Shown here: positions 46,491 to 55,894 of the stretch, piece by piece
How positions within the stretch are numbered: position 1 is the first letter of the stretch
Layout: each line of letters begins with the position of its first letter
Source of the DNA: Halomonas denitrificans
GTDB taxonomy: Bacteria > Pseudomonadota > Gammaproteobacteria > Xanthomonadales > Wenzhouxiangellaceae
Assembly (NCBI GenBank): GCA_019800895.1
Contig: JAHVKF010000003.1
Location: 124,001-188,000, forward strand
Direction: 5' to 3'
Length of the DNA: 64,000 nt
Notes under the pieces: model-generated
What the model saw: the letters and a program-made list of their open reading frames with translations, nothing else
Database searches by the model: none
Told to the model about the DNA's origin: nothing
Made by a program: the position numbers and the translations under genes

Positions 46491-49400
46491 ATGGCGTGGC
46501 CGACGCCTGCGGGCTCCCGGCCGATGGCTAGGCCCGGCGCGCCCGAGGCCCCGCTTCCACGGCTGCTGCTGTGGGCGCGACCCGGTGATGGACGAAGCGA
46601 TCGTCCGGACCCTGCCGCCGTCGCCGACTGCATCCACGCGCTGGGTCTCGAGGCGCACGTGGTCGGCGTCGACGCGCCGCCCTGCGCGGAGTCGCTGACC
46701 GGGGGCGTCGACTCGGCGATCGAAGCCGTCCGTTCCGCGCATCCAGACCGGGACCTGCTGGTGCTTCGCGCCGATCTCGTCCTTCCCGATCATTTCCCCG
46801 ACCTGGTCCGGGCCCTCGCCGGGCTCGAGGATCGGCCCGCGCGCCTGCTGTTTCCCGGCGATCACGCGCCGGCCTGCGATCCGCTGCGCGGCCTGGAGAC
46901 GGGCGATGCCGATCGCCCGTCGCTGGTCGCCTGGGCCTGCGATCGCGTGTGGCAGTCCGTCGACGGCGGACCGGCCGAGGCCGCCCTTGCCGACGCGCTC
47001 TGGCTGCGCGCCGGGGCCGACCGTCACGGACCGGCCGCGCTGCTCGACGATGGGTACCTGGTCGCGAAGCGGCCTGCGGCGCAGGCAGCGGACGACGATG
47101 TCGGACCCGAGCCCCCGCACGGCCATCTCGCCGAGCGCGTGCGCGGCCTGGTGGACGAAGGCGTCCGCGAACTCCCCTACCCGGACGACCGGCCGGTCAC
47201 GCTGCATATCGCCCACAGCTGGGGCGGCGGGGTCTGGCGCTGGATCGAGGACTTCATCGACGGCAGCGACGCGCCCCAGCTCGTCCTGGTCGCCGTGTCC
47301 GACGGCCCCGGGACGGTCTGCGGCCGGCGGCTCCAGTTGTGCGCACTGGGACCGGGCCGCGGGGTGATCCGCGAACTGGCGCTGGCGCCGCAGATCGCCA
47401 GCAGCGTGGCCCACCACGAGGGCTACGAAGCGGCCTTGGCGTCCGTGCTCGAGCGCTACGGGGTCGGGCGGGTCGTCGTCTCGTCGCTGGTCGGCCATTC
47501 GCTGGCCGCGCTGATTTCCGGGCGTCCGACGATCCAGGTGCTGCACGATTTCTACCCGGCCTGGCCCCTGCTCGGGCACGATCCGCAACCGTTTCTCGAT
47601 GCGAACGACGGCGATCCGGACGCGGCGCGCGCGGCCGCCGTCGAGGCCCAGCGATCGACGATGCGCCTCCAGCCGCCGGATCCGGCGTTCTGGAACGCGC
47701 TGGACCGGGACTGGCTCGAGGCGGTGCAGAGCGGGCCGGTGCGCTGCGTCGCGCCGACGGCGCACGTGGCGCGCCGCTGGCAGGCGCTTCACCCGGATGC
47801 CGACCTGGACATCGACCTGGTCCCGCATGGCTTCCGGCCGTTTGCCTCCGAGCCGGCGCCGATCGACGCCCCGCCGCCGGGGACTGGTTCGGACGAACCG
47901 TTGCGGCTGGTCATTCCGGGCCGCTTGACCGAAGGCAAGGGCCTGGACCTGCTCGAAGCCGCGTTGCCGCGGCTGGCCGGCCGGGTCCGTCTGACCGCGC
48001 TGGGCTGCGGTCGGGACGGCTACCGGCTGTTCGGACGCTCGGGCATCGATGTCGTCCCCGGCTACCGGCGCGACGAGTTGCCGACGCTGATCGCCGCCCT
48101 CCACCCGCACGCGGCACTGCTCCTGTCGACGGTTCCGGAGACCTGGAACTACACGCTCAGCGAGATGCGCGCGCTGGGCCTGCCGGTGGCCGCGACCCGG
48201 GTCGGCAGCTTCGCCGAGCGCATCGACGACGGCCGCGACGGCCTGCTGTTCGAGCCCGACGCGGACGCGCTGGTCGACTGCATCGAGCGGCTGCTGGACG
48301 CGCCGGAGCGGCTGGTGGAGATGGCCGCGAACGTGCCGCCGCAGGACGACCTGGCCACCATGGTCGCGGCCTACGACGCGCTGTGCCCGGCCGCTGCTCC
48401 CCGGGCCGCGTCCTACGGGGGCGCGTCCGCGGCGCACGCCGACTACGGTCGCGTGGCCTCGGCGCTGGCGCGCACCCGCCAGCGGGCCGACCGCGCCGAG
48501 GCACGGCGCGATGCGCTGGAGCAGGACCTCGACAAGCGCACCCGCTGGGCCGAGACGATGGAACGCCAGTTCCGCGAACGCAGCCGCTGGGCCGAGGAGC
48601 TCGAAGCCACCCGCAAGGAGCAGCAGGCGACGATCGGGCGGATGGACCGGGAACACCGGCGGGCGCTGTCGGAGGTCCAGCGCCAGCGCGACACGCTGGC
48701 CGGCGAACTCGACCACCTGCGGGCCGAGCGCGAACGCATTCTCGGCAGCCGGTCCTGGAGGATCACCCGCCCCCTGCGCGTGGCCAGCCGGCTGTTCGGC
48801 GGCGGGCGCCTGAAGCGGCTGGCCAACCCGCTCAACTGGCCGGCACTGATCGGTCGTTTCGCCCACCACGTCCGGCTGCGCGGCTTGAAGCAGACCCTGA
48901 TCATGATGCAGTCGCCGACGCCCGAGGAAGCGGCGCCGGAGCCCGTCGGCACCACCCCCGTGCCGACCGCCGACCGGGTCGCCGCGCCGGTCCGCTTCGA
49001 CGAGCCCGCGGCGCCGCGCATGAGCGTGGTGATCCCGGTCTACAACCAGCTGCACTTCACCGCCGCGTGCCTGCACAGCGTCATCCGCGCGTCCAACGAG
49101 ACGGCCTTCGAGCTGATCGTGGTCGACGACGCGTCCAGCGACGGCACCGCGAAATGGCTGGCGAAATGCCGCGGCATCCGGACGATCCGCAACGAGCGCA
49201 ACCTCGGCTTCATCGGAACCTGCAACCGCGGGGCCGCGGCCGCGCGCGGCGAGTACCTGGTGTTCCTGAACAACGACACGCGGGTCCGCGACGGTTGGCT
49301 GGACGCGCTGCTGGACGTGTTCAGGCAGCGGGCCGACGCCGGTGTGGTCGGCGGCAAGCTGGTCTACGCCGACGGCACGCTGCAGGAGGCCGGCGGCATC

Positions 49401-50915
49401 GTGTTCGACGACGGCAGCGGCTGGAACTACGGCCGCGGCGACGAGCCCGGTCGGCCGCAGTACGAGTTCGTCGCCGAGTGCGACTACGTGTCCGGGGCCT
49501 GCCTGGCGATCGCCCGCGAGCGCTTCGAGGCGCTGGGCGGCTTCGACAGCCACTACGCGCCGGCCTACTACGAGGACACGGACCTGTGCTTCAAGGTCCG
49601 CGAGCAGGGCGCGAAGGTCTACGTCCAGCCGGCCGCGACCATCGTGCACTTCGAGGGGGCGACCTCGGGCACCGACGTCGACGCCGAGACCGGCACCAAG
49701 CGATTCCAGAAGATCAATCGGGAGAAGTTCGCCGAGCGCTGGAAGGCCCGGCTCGCCGACCAGCCGCCGAACGCGCCGGACTTCGACCGCGCGGACCCGG
49801 TCGGCGCGCTTCGCCATCACCGCAAGCCGCACCGGGCGCTGGTCGTCGACGCGACGACGCCGATGCCCGACCACGATTCCGGCTCGGTCCGGATGTTCGC
49901 GCTCCTCAAGCTGCTCGACGAACTGGGCTACAGGACGAGTTTCATGCCCGAGAACCGATCCTGGGCGGGGCGCCATTCGGTGGCGCTGCAGCAGGCGGGG
50001 ATCGAAGTGCTCGGCGCGCCCTGGGTCGCCGACATCGAGGACTGGCTGCGCGAGCACGGCCGCGACCTCGACCTGGTGCTGGTCAGCCGGCACTACGTGC
50101 TCGACCCGCTGGTCCGGCTGATCCGGGAGTACTGCCCCAGGGCGAAACTGGTGTTCGATACGGTCGACCTGCATTTCCTGCGCGAGCGGCGCGAGGCCGA
50201 GCTGGCCGGCACGGCGGCGGCCCGCCGCGCGGCCGCCCGCACGGAACAGCGGGAGATGGACCTGATCCACGAGGCCGACGCCACGCTCGTGGTCAGCGCC
50301 TACGAGCGCGACCTGCTCGCCGCGCGTGTGCCCGACGCGGAGGTCCACGTCGTGTCCAACATCCACTCGCTGCAGGATCCGGGCCGGCCCTTCGACGAGC
50401 GCGCCGACCTGCTGTTCGTCGGCGGCTTCCAGCATCCGCCGAACCTCGATGCGGCCGAGTGGCTGCTCGACGACATCCTGCCGCGCGTCCGCGAGGAACT
50501 TCCCGATGTCGAACTGCACCTGATCGGCAGCAAGATGCCCGAATCGCTGGCCGAACGCCGCGCCCCCGGCCTGCGCTGCCACGGCTTCGTCGCCGACCTC
50601 GAGCCGTTTCTCGCCGGCTGCCGCATCTCGGTCGCGCCGCTGCGCTACGGCGCGGGCGTCAAGGGCAAGGTGAACCAGGCCATGAGCCACGGCCTGCCGG
50701 TGGTGGCGACCTCCTGCGCGGCCGAGGGCATGTTCACCACCCACGAGCACGACATCCTCATGGCCGACGACGCCGAGGCCTTCGCCGCCGAAATCGTCCG
50801 GCTCTACCGCGACGAGGCCCTGTGGACGAAGATCGCCGCCAACGGGCGCGAGAACGTGCGGCGGCACTTCTCGGTCGACGCCGCGCGGCGCGCGCTGGAG
50901 CGTTTGCTCGGCTGA
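46491..50915 (+). CDS. giant multidomain glycosyltransferase (GT4-like + GT2 + GT4-like)
   Basis: 1474 residues. After an Asp/Arg-rich N-terminal region (1-210) comes a GT-B type domain (about 215-640; LHIAHSWGGGVWRWIEDF, VIPGRLTEGKGLDLLEAALP, ETWNYTLSEMRALGLPV). A coiled coil (about 650-750) ends with the GSRSWRITRPLR motif found in polysaccharide glycosyltransferases. A GT2 domain spans about 844-1080 (MSVVIPVYNQ, VVDDASSDGT, FLNNDTRVRDGWLD, YYEDTDLCFKV). A second GT-B domain covers about 1115-1474 (LLFVGGFQHPPNLDAAEWL, VAPLRYGAGVKGKVNQAM). There are no membrane segments. Such proteins build O-antigen or surface glycans. An alternative start is the ATG at 46524. No other polysaccharide genes are adjacent. 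Confidence 0.92.
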   Translation: MAWPTPAGSRPMARPGAPEAPLPRLLLWARPGDGRSDRPDPAAVADCIHALGLEAHVVGVDAPPCAESLTGGVDSAIEAVRSAHPDRDLLVLRADLVLPDHFPDLVRALAGLEDRPARLLFPGDHAPACDPLRGLETGDADRPSLVAWACDRVWQSVDGGPAEAALADALWLRAGADRHGPAALLDDGYLVAKRPAAQAADDDVGPEPPHGHLAERVRGLVDEGVRELPYPDDRPVTLHIAHSWGGGVWRWIEDFIDGSDAPQLVLVAVSDGPGTVCGRRLQLCALGPGRGVIRELALAPQIASSVAHHEGYEAALASVLERYGVGRVVVSSLVGHSLAALISGRPTIQVLHDFYPAWPLLGHDPQPFLDANDGDPDAARAAAVEAQRSTMRLQPPDPAFWNALDRDWLEAVQSGPVRCVAPTAHVARRWQALHPDADLDIDLVPHGFRPFASEPAPIDAPPPGTGSDEPLRLVIPGRLTEGKGLDLLEAALPRLAGRVRLTALGCGRDGYRLFGRSGIDVVPGYRRDELPTLIAALHPHAALLLSTVPETWNYTLSEMRALGLPVAATRVGSFAERIDDGRDGLLFEPDADALVDCIERLLDAPERLVEMAANVPPQDDLATMVAAYDALCPAAAPRAASYGGASAAHADYGRVASALARTRQRADRAEARRDALEQDLDKRTRWAETMERQFRERSRWAEELEATRKEQQATIGRMDREHRRALSEVQRQRDTLAGELDHLRAERERILGSRSWRITRPLRVASRLFGGGRLKRLANPLNWPALIGRFAHHVRLRGLKQTLIMMQSPTPEEAAPEPVGTTPVPTADRVAAPVRFDEPAAPRMSVVIPVYNQLHFTAACLHSVIRASNETAFELIVVDDASSDGTAKWLAKCRGIRTIRNERNLGFIGTCNRGAAAARGEYLVFLNNDTRVRDGWLDALLDVFRQRADAGVVGGKLVYADGTLQEAGGIVFDDGSGWNYGRGDEPGRPQYEFVAECDYVSGACLAIARERFEALGGFDSHYAPAYYEDTDLCFKVREQGAKVYVQPAATIVHFEGATSGTDVDAETGTKRFQKINREKFAERWKARLADQPPNAPDFDRADPVGALRHHRKPHRALVVDATTPMPDHDSGSVRMFALLKLLDELGYRTSFMPENRSWAGRHSVALQQAGIEVLGAPWVADIEDWLREHGRDLDLVLVSRHYVLDPLVRLIREYCPRAKLVFDTVDLHFLRERREAELAGTAAARRAAARTEQREMDLIHEADATLVVSAYERDLLAARVPDAEVHVVSNIHSLQDPGRPFDERADLLFVGGFQHPPNLDAAEWLLDDILPRVREELPDVELHLIGSKMPESLAERRAPGLRCHGFVADLEPFLAGCRISVAPLRYGAGVKGKVNQAMSHGLPVVATSCAAEGMFTTHEHDILMADDAEAFAAEIVRLYRDEALWTKIAANGRENVRRHFSVDAARRALERLLG

Positions 50916-50942
50916 CCGGTGAGGGGTCGCGAGTTCGGTCTG

Positions 50943-51237
50943 TTCGCTCGCGAGCTCACTCCCACAGGAGCCCCTTCGCTCGCAAGCTCACTCCCACAGG
51001 CAGACCTTTCGCTCGCGAGCTCACTCCCACAGGCAAACCTTTCGCTCGCAAGCTCACTGCCACAGGCAGACCTTTCGCTCGCAAGCTCGCTCCCACAGGC
51101 AGACCTTTCGCTCGCAAGCTCACTGCCACAGGGAAACCTTTCGCTCGCAAGCTCACTCCCACAGGAGCCCTCTTCGGTCGCAAGCTCGCTTCCACAGGAT
51201 CCCCTTCGCTCGCAAGCTCACTCCTACCGGCACACCT
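50943..51237. repeat. head-to-tail REP A array, nine to ten copies, 32-33 base period
   Basis: Reverse-orientation copies begin at 50943, 50975, 51008, 51041, 51074, 51107, 51140, 51173 and 51205, and a broken tenth near 51238. Each 26-base copy is followed by a six- or seven-base spacer, mostly 'cagacct/caaacct' or 'agcccc'. Some copies carry point changes (ACTGCC, GCTTCC). It looks like a short-spacer array, but the spacers are not unique sequences as in CRISPR. Confidence 0.93.
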
Positions 51238-51303
51238 GTCGCTCGCGCGCCAACTCCCTCAAGCGAGCCCAGGGATCGGCACCGAGGCCAGGCTGGAGTT
51301 CGG

Positions 51304-51519
51304 ACTGTGGGAGTGAGCTTGCGAGCGAAGGGTGGGGCGGCCGAACGCTTCGCTCGCAAGCGCCCTCCACCAGACTCGACCTTTCGATGAAGGGTTTTCC
51401 TGTGGGAGGCCGCTTGCGGGCGAAGGTCGGCATGGCCGAAGGGTTCGCGCGCTAGCGCCCTCCGACAGACTCGACCCCCCGATCAAGCGTTTTCCTTTGG
51501 GAGCGAGCTTGCGAGCGAA
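51304..51519. repeat. REP A inverted composites (BIME-like)
   Basis: Forward at 51304-51329, then two composites of reverse variant plus forward copy: 51349/51399 and 51444/51494, each 50 bases start to start, with a shared linker CAGACTCGACC...TTTTCC. With the tandem array this fills the whole 638-base gap 50916-51553; I see no gene in it. Confidence 0.88.
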
Positions 51520-51553
51520 ATGCGGCTCGGGGTCAGGGCGCTGCGCTCGAGCC

Positions 51554-53695
51554 CTACTTCACCCGCCGCACATCGGTGACATTGGTGATCGCCTGCAGCC
51601 GGTCGAGCAGGCCGGAGAGCTGGTCGAGGTCGGCCACGTCGACGGTCAGGTCGATGACCACGGCCTCGGGCACGTCGCCCCGGCTGGCGCTCATGGCCGA
51701 GACGCTCAGGCCGCGGGCGGCGAGGATCGACCCGATGTCCTTGATCAGTTCCTTCCGGTCCCAGGCCTCGATCCGGATCCGCACGGGGTAGCGGGTGCGG
51801 GTGCGGTGGGTCCAGTCGACCCGGATCCGTCGCTCGGGGTGCTGGTCGGCCAGGCGCAGGTACTGGCGGCAGTCCTCGCGGTGGATGCTCACCCCCCGGG
51901 TGCGGGTGATGAAGCCGGCGATCGGGTCGCCGGGGACCGGCTGGCAGCATCTGGCGAGCTGGTAGACGAGGTTGCCGACGCCCTCGATCCGGATCTCGCT
52001 GCCGGGGGCTTCGGTCGCACCCGGCTCGGGCCGGCGAACGGGCAGGGCCTGTTCTGCGGTGTCCGGCTCGGGCCGCAAGCGCAGCACGGCCTGGGCGACC
52101 TGGCTGGCGGTCAGGTCGCCGGCGCCGACGCCGGCCAGCAGGTCGTCGATACGGTTGAAGTGGTAGTGCGCGGCCACCTCGTCGAGCGGCGCGTCGGCGA
52201 TGTCGAGCTTCTTCATTTCCGCCTCGACGGCGGTCCGGCCGGCGGCCAGGTTGTCGTCGAAGGCCTGCTGGCGGAACCAGTGGCGGACCTTGCTGCGCGC
52301 GCGGCCGGAGTTCAGGTAGCCGGCCTGCGGGTTGAGCCAGTCGCGCGACGGGCGGGGTTGCCCGGCGGTCAGGATCTCGACCCGGTCGCCGTTGGCCAGC
52401 GAGTGGGTCAACGGCACGATGCGTCCGTTGACCTTGGCGCCGCGGCAGCGGTGGCCGACCTCCGTGTGGACCTGGTAGGCGAAGTCGAGCACCGTCGCAC
52501 CCTGGCTGAGATCGACCACGTCGCCGTTGGGCGTGAGTACGTAGACCCGGTCCTCGCTGGTCAGGCTCTCGAAGCTCTCGACCAGGCTCTCGTTGTCCTC
52601 GCTGCCCTCGATCAGCTGGCGCATCAGGCCGATCCGGGCTTCCAGCGCGCTGTCGGCCGGTCCGCCTTCCTTGTAGCGCCAGTGGGCGGCCACCCCCAGC
52701 TCGGCGTGCTCGTGCATCTCGAAGGTCCGGAACTGGACTTCGAACACGCGGCCCGAGGGTCCGCGCACGGCGGTATGCAGCGAGCGGTACAGGTTGGGCT
52801 TGGGGTTGGAGATGTAGTCGTCGAACTCGCCGGGCACGGGCTGCCAGTTGGCATGGACCAGGCCCAGGGCGGCGTAGCAGTCGGCCACGCCGTCGACCAG
52901 CACGCGCACCGCGCGAACGTCGAACAGTTCGTGGAAGTCCAGCCCCTTGCGCTGCATCTTCTTCCAGATCGAATAGATGTGCTTGGCCCGGCCGGAGATC
53001 TCGTGCCGGATGCCGGCCGCGCTCAGGGTCTCGTCGACCCGCTTCATGAAGTCGTCGATGGCCCGCTCGCGATCGGCACGCTGCTCGGCGACGAGTCGCT
53101 CGATCCGCGCATGGGCCTCCGGTTCCAGGAAGCGGAAGGCGAGGTCTTCGAGCTGCCACTTCAGCTGCCAGACGCCGAGCCGGTTGGCCAGCGGCGCGTG
53201 GATCGCGCGGGTCTCCCGGGCCAGCGCGCGGCGCGTGTCGACATCGCGCGCGACCTGCATCCGGGCCAGTTGCCAGGCGATGACCAGCAGCGCGACGCGG
53301 ACGTCCTCGATCAGGGCCAGGATCAGGCGGCGCAAGCCTTCGGCACGGTGCTCGGAGTCGGGCACGTAGCGCTGGTCGAAGCGCACCACCTGGCCGAACT
53401 GTTCGACCAGCGCCTTGACGTCGTCGCAGTCCGTCCGCGAGGCGTCCGGTGCTTCGCCGGAGCCGTCGGCATCGGTTGCGTGAGCCGTACAGATGACCAG
53501 CGCAGCGGCCAGCGTGGCGCTGTCCGGTGACAGCGCGCCGAGCGCACGCAGCATGCGACCGGGCAGGCCGCCGTCGACCTCGGCATCGGACGACTCGAGG
53601 CGCCGGGCGCAGTCGTCGATCAGGGCGCGATGGCGGTCGGCGATCGGTCGGTCGCCGATCAGGCGCTGGATCGGGTTCGGTGCGGGCGTGGACAC
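51554..53695 (-). CDS. relA: GTP pyrophosphokinase RelA
   Basis: 713 residues. The N-terminal hydrolase-like domain lacks the HD metal-binding residues (ICTAHATDADGSG region), so it is a synthetase-only enzyme. The synthetase domain has RAKHIYSIWKKM, FDVRAVRVLV, EFDDYISNPKPNLYRSLHT (acidic EFDD as in RelA, not the SpoT form) and VQFRTFEMHEHAELGVAAHW. A TGS domain (VYVLTPNGDVVDLSQGATVL), a helical/ZFD part with RCCQP and a C-terminal ACT domain follow. It makes (p)ppGpp on starved ribosomes. The start is GTG at 53693-53695. The N-terminal domain has a low-complexity insert (DADGSGEAPDASRTD). Confidence 0.96.
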   Translation of the reverse strand: MSTPAPNPIQRLIGDRPIADRHRALIDDCARRLESSDAEVDGGLPGRMLRALGALSPDSATLAAALVICTAHATDADGSGEAPDASRTDCDDVKALVEQFGQVVRFDQRYVPDSEHRAEGLRRLILALIEDVRVALLVIAWQLARMQVARDVDTRRALARETRAIHAPLANRLGVWQLKWQLEDLAFRFLEPEAHARIERLVAEQRADRERAIDDFMKRVDETLSAAGIRHEISGRAKHIYSIWKKMQRKGLDFHELFDVRAVRVLVDGVADCYAALGLVHANWQPVPGEFDDYISNPKPNLYRSLHTAVRGPSGRVFEVQFRTFEMHEHAELGVAAHWRYKEGGPADSALEARIGLMRQLIEGSEDNESLVESFESLTSEDRVYVLTPNGDVVDLSQGATVLDFAYQVHTEVGHRCRGAKVNGRIVPLTHSLANGDRVEILTAGQPRPSRDWLNPQAGYLNSGRARSKVRHWFRQQAFDDNLAAGRTAVEAEMKKLDIADAPLDEVAAHYHFNRIDDLLAGVGAGDLTASQVAQAVLRLRPEPDTAEQALPVRRPEPGATEAPGSEIRIEGVGNLVYQLARCCQPVPGDPIAGFITRTRGVSIHREDCRQYLRLADQHPERRIRVDWTHRTRTRYPVRIRIEAWDRKELIKDIGSILAARGLSVSAMSASRGDVPEAVVIDLTVDVADLDQLSGLLDRLQAITNVTDVRRVK

Positions 53696-53768
53696 GGTTC
53701 GGGTGCGGTCGGCGTCAATGGAGAAGCGGACCGGTCATTCTAGTCGGCCGCGCGGGTCGTCCGGCCCG

Positions 53769-54137
53769 CTAGGGCGCGTCGGCTGCATCGTCCATCCCGG
53801 CCTCGCGCATCCGCGCTCGGTACCGCTGCAGGTTGGCCTCCATGCGCTCGCCGAGCGAATACAGGAAACCCCAGCCGTACAGGCCGGAGTCGTGTCCGTC
53901 GTCGAACACCAGGGACACTGCGTAGCTGCCCACCGGTTCGATCCGCTCGATCTCTACGCTGCCCTTGCCCGGGAGAAGTTTCGGCTCCGACAGCCCGTGG
54001 CCGCGTACCTCCGCCGAGGGCGAGTGGGTGCGCAGGTACGACGCGGGCAGCTCGAAGCGGGTGCCGTCGTCGAAGGCGACGACGAGCACGCGCCGACCGC
54101 GCTGGTAGGTCAGCTCGGTCGGAACCGGCTCGCTCAC
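53769..54137 (-). CDS. DUF971 (GBBH-like N-terminal) protein
   Basis: 122 residues. The DUF971 domain ELTYQRGRRVLVVAFDDGTRFELPASYLRTHSPSAEVRGHG is followed by VGSYAVSLVFDDGHDSGLYGWGFLYSLG. The domain resembles the N-terminal part of gamma-butyrobetaine hydroxylase and also occurs alone next to Fe-S assembly or transport genes. GTG start on 54135-54137 overlaps the abgT stop (GTGA). There are no Cys ligands here. Function unknown. Confidence 0.9.
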   Translation of the reverse strand: MSEPVPTELTYQRGRRVLVVAFDDGTRFELPASYLRTHSPSAEVRGHGLSEPKLLPGKGSVEIERIEPVGSYAVSLVFDDGHDSGLYGWGFLYSLGERMEANLQRYRARMREAGMDDAADAP

Positions 54138-55729
54138 GGCAGCCCGTCGTAGTACGTCGGCGAGCCGGGGCCGACCGGCAGGTCCAGGCCGAAGACCCAG
54201 AGCAGGAACAGCAGCGACCAGCCGATGAAGTAGAACATCGAGTAGGGCAGCATCGTCGCGATCAGCGTGCCGATGCCGAACTTCTTGTCGTAGCGCGTGG
54301 CCCAGGCGAGGATCAGACCGAAGTAGCTCATCATCGGGGTGATGATGTTGGTCGTCGAATCGCCGATGCGATAGGCCGCCTGGATGACCTCGGGCGAGTA
54401 GCCGATGAACATCAGCATCGGCACGAAGATCGGCGCGGTGACCGCCCACTGGGCCGAGGCGGAGCCCAGCGACAGGTTGACGATGCCGCACATGATGATG
54501 AACAGCACGAACACCATCGGGCCGGTCAGGCCGATCTCGCGCAGGAAGTCGGCACCGGTCACGGCGGTGATCAGGCCCAGGTTGGACCAGCCGAAGAAGG
54601 CCACGAACTGCGCGGCGAAGAACACCAGCACCACGTACAGCCCCAGGGTCGAGATCGCCGAGGCCATGCCGTCGATGACGTCGCGGTCGTTCTTCATCGT
54701 GCCGACCACGCGCCCGTAGGCGAAGCCGGTGACAAGGAAGAAGATGAAGATCCACGCCACGATCGAGCGGAAGAACGGACCGGAGCTTTCGAGGAAGCTG
54801 CCGCCGGCAGCGGCCGGGTCGCGCAGTACGCCGTCGGCCGGCAGGACCAGCAGGGCGATCAGGCCCAGCACGCCGAGCATGGCGATGCCGGCGATGCCCA
54901 GGCCGCGCTTCTCGTCGCTGCGCAGCGGCTGCATCTGGCTGTCGTCGAGGACCCGAGGGTCGGCGTTGGAGTCGTCGTAGGCGCCGAGCTTGGGCTCGAC
55001 GATGAAGATCGTGACCAGGGAGCCGATCGCGGTGATCATGAACGTCGAGACGATCATGAAGTACCAGTTCGCGGTGGCGTAGACCTCGTAGGTGGGGTCG
55101 ATCAGCTGCGCGGCTTCCTCGGTGATGCCGGCCAGCAGCGGGTCGATCGTGCCGAGGAGGAGGTTGGCCGAATAGCCGCCCGAGACCCCGGCGAAGGCCG
55201 CGGCCATGCCGGCCAGCGGGTGCCGGCCGAGGGCCAGGAAGATGGCGCCGCCGAGCGGGACCAGGACCACGTAGCCCATTTCCGACGCGGTGTTCGAGAG
55301 CACGCCGGCGAACACGATCGCCACGGTCACGACGTGCTTCGGTGCGTTGAGCACGATACCGCGGACCAGGGCCGACAGCAGACCGGACTTCTCGGCCACG
55401 CCGACCCCGAGCATCGCGACCAGCACGACGCCGAGGGGCGCGAAGTTGACGAAGTTGTTGACCAGGTTGCCGAGGATGCGCCGCAGTCCCTCGCCGTTGA
55501 GCAGGCTGACCGCCTCGATCGTCGCGCCGGCGGCGGCGGCCGGACGCGGGTCCTCCACGCTGACGCCGAGCCAGCCGAACAGGCCGGAAAGGAACACCAT
55601 CGCGGTGGCCAGCAGCGCGAACAGCGTGACCGGGTGGGGCAGGAGGTTGCCGAGCCATTCGACGACGTCGAGGAATCGGGTGAACCAGTTGCGCTTCTGC
55701 GCGGTAGCGGCGGGGGTCGGGTCGCTCAC
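54134..55729 (-). CDS. AbgT-family transporter
   Basis: 531 residues with about twelve membrane segments. Family marks are WLGNLLPHPVTLFALLATAM near the start, LGVVLVAMLGVGVAEKSGLL, GYSANLLLGTIDPLLAGIT, and SASAQWAVTAPIFVPMLMF with GDSTTNIITPMMSYFGLIL. AbgT proteins take up p-aminobenzoyl-glutamate, or export sulfonamides/PABA-like compounds (MtrF-like). folP, which uses PABA, lies 21 kb away. The start is GTG at 55727-55729, and REPs are absent here. Confidence 0.95.
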   Translation of the reverse strand: MSDPTPAATAQKRNWFTRFLDVVEWLGNLLPHPVTLFALLATAMVFLSGLFGWLGVSVEDPRPAAAAGATIEAVSLLNGEGLRRILGNLVNNFVNFAPLGVVLVAMLGVGVAEKSGLLSALVRGIVLNAPKHVVTVAIVFAGVLSNTASEMGYVVLVPLGGAIFLALGRHPLAGMAAAFAGVSGGYSANLLLGTIDPLLAGITEEAAQLIDPTYEVYATANWYFMIVSTFMITAIGSLVTIFIVEPKLGAYDDSNADPRVLDDSQMQPLRSDEKRGLGIAGIAMLGVLGLIALLVLPADGVLRDPAAAGGSFLESSGPFFRSIVAWIFIFFLVTGFAYGRVVGTMKNDRDVIDGMASAISTLGLYVVLVFFAAQFVAFFGWSNLGLITAVTGADFLREIGLTGPMVFVLFIIMCGIVNLSLGSASAQWAVTAPIFVPMLMFIGYSPEVIQAAYRIGDSTTNIITPMMSYFGLILAWATRYDKKFGIGTLIATMLPYSMFYFIGWSLLFLLWVFGLDLPVGPGSPTYYDGLP

Positions 55730-55894
55730 GGGCGGTCGTCCTGGGGAATTCGACCGCGCATCATAGCAACAACCCCCGGCCGGTCGCCGCGGGTCGAATT
55801 CCCGGCGGCGGCGTCACCGACGGGCCGGGGCGGCTGGTCGAGCGCTGGCGCCGGACCGCTCGGGGCGGTCTTCCGGGCGGCTCGTGCCGCCCGT

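Noticed and set aside
46440-50867. 1475-codon minus-strand frame opposite the glycosyltransferase
   Set aside because: Antisense shadow; no domain motif, while the plus strand shows clear GT motifs.
50943-51237. CRISPR array
   Set aside because: The regular 26-base repeats have only six/seven-base, near-identical spacers; the same repeat is scattered across the genome and no cas genes are present.
50919-51455. Open frame with 11-residue repeats (SLASSLPQADL type) across the REP array
   Set aside because: The frame stays open because the repeat period is 33; the opposite strand gives similar repeats. No ribosome site, and the peptide is fully explained by the repeat.
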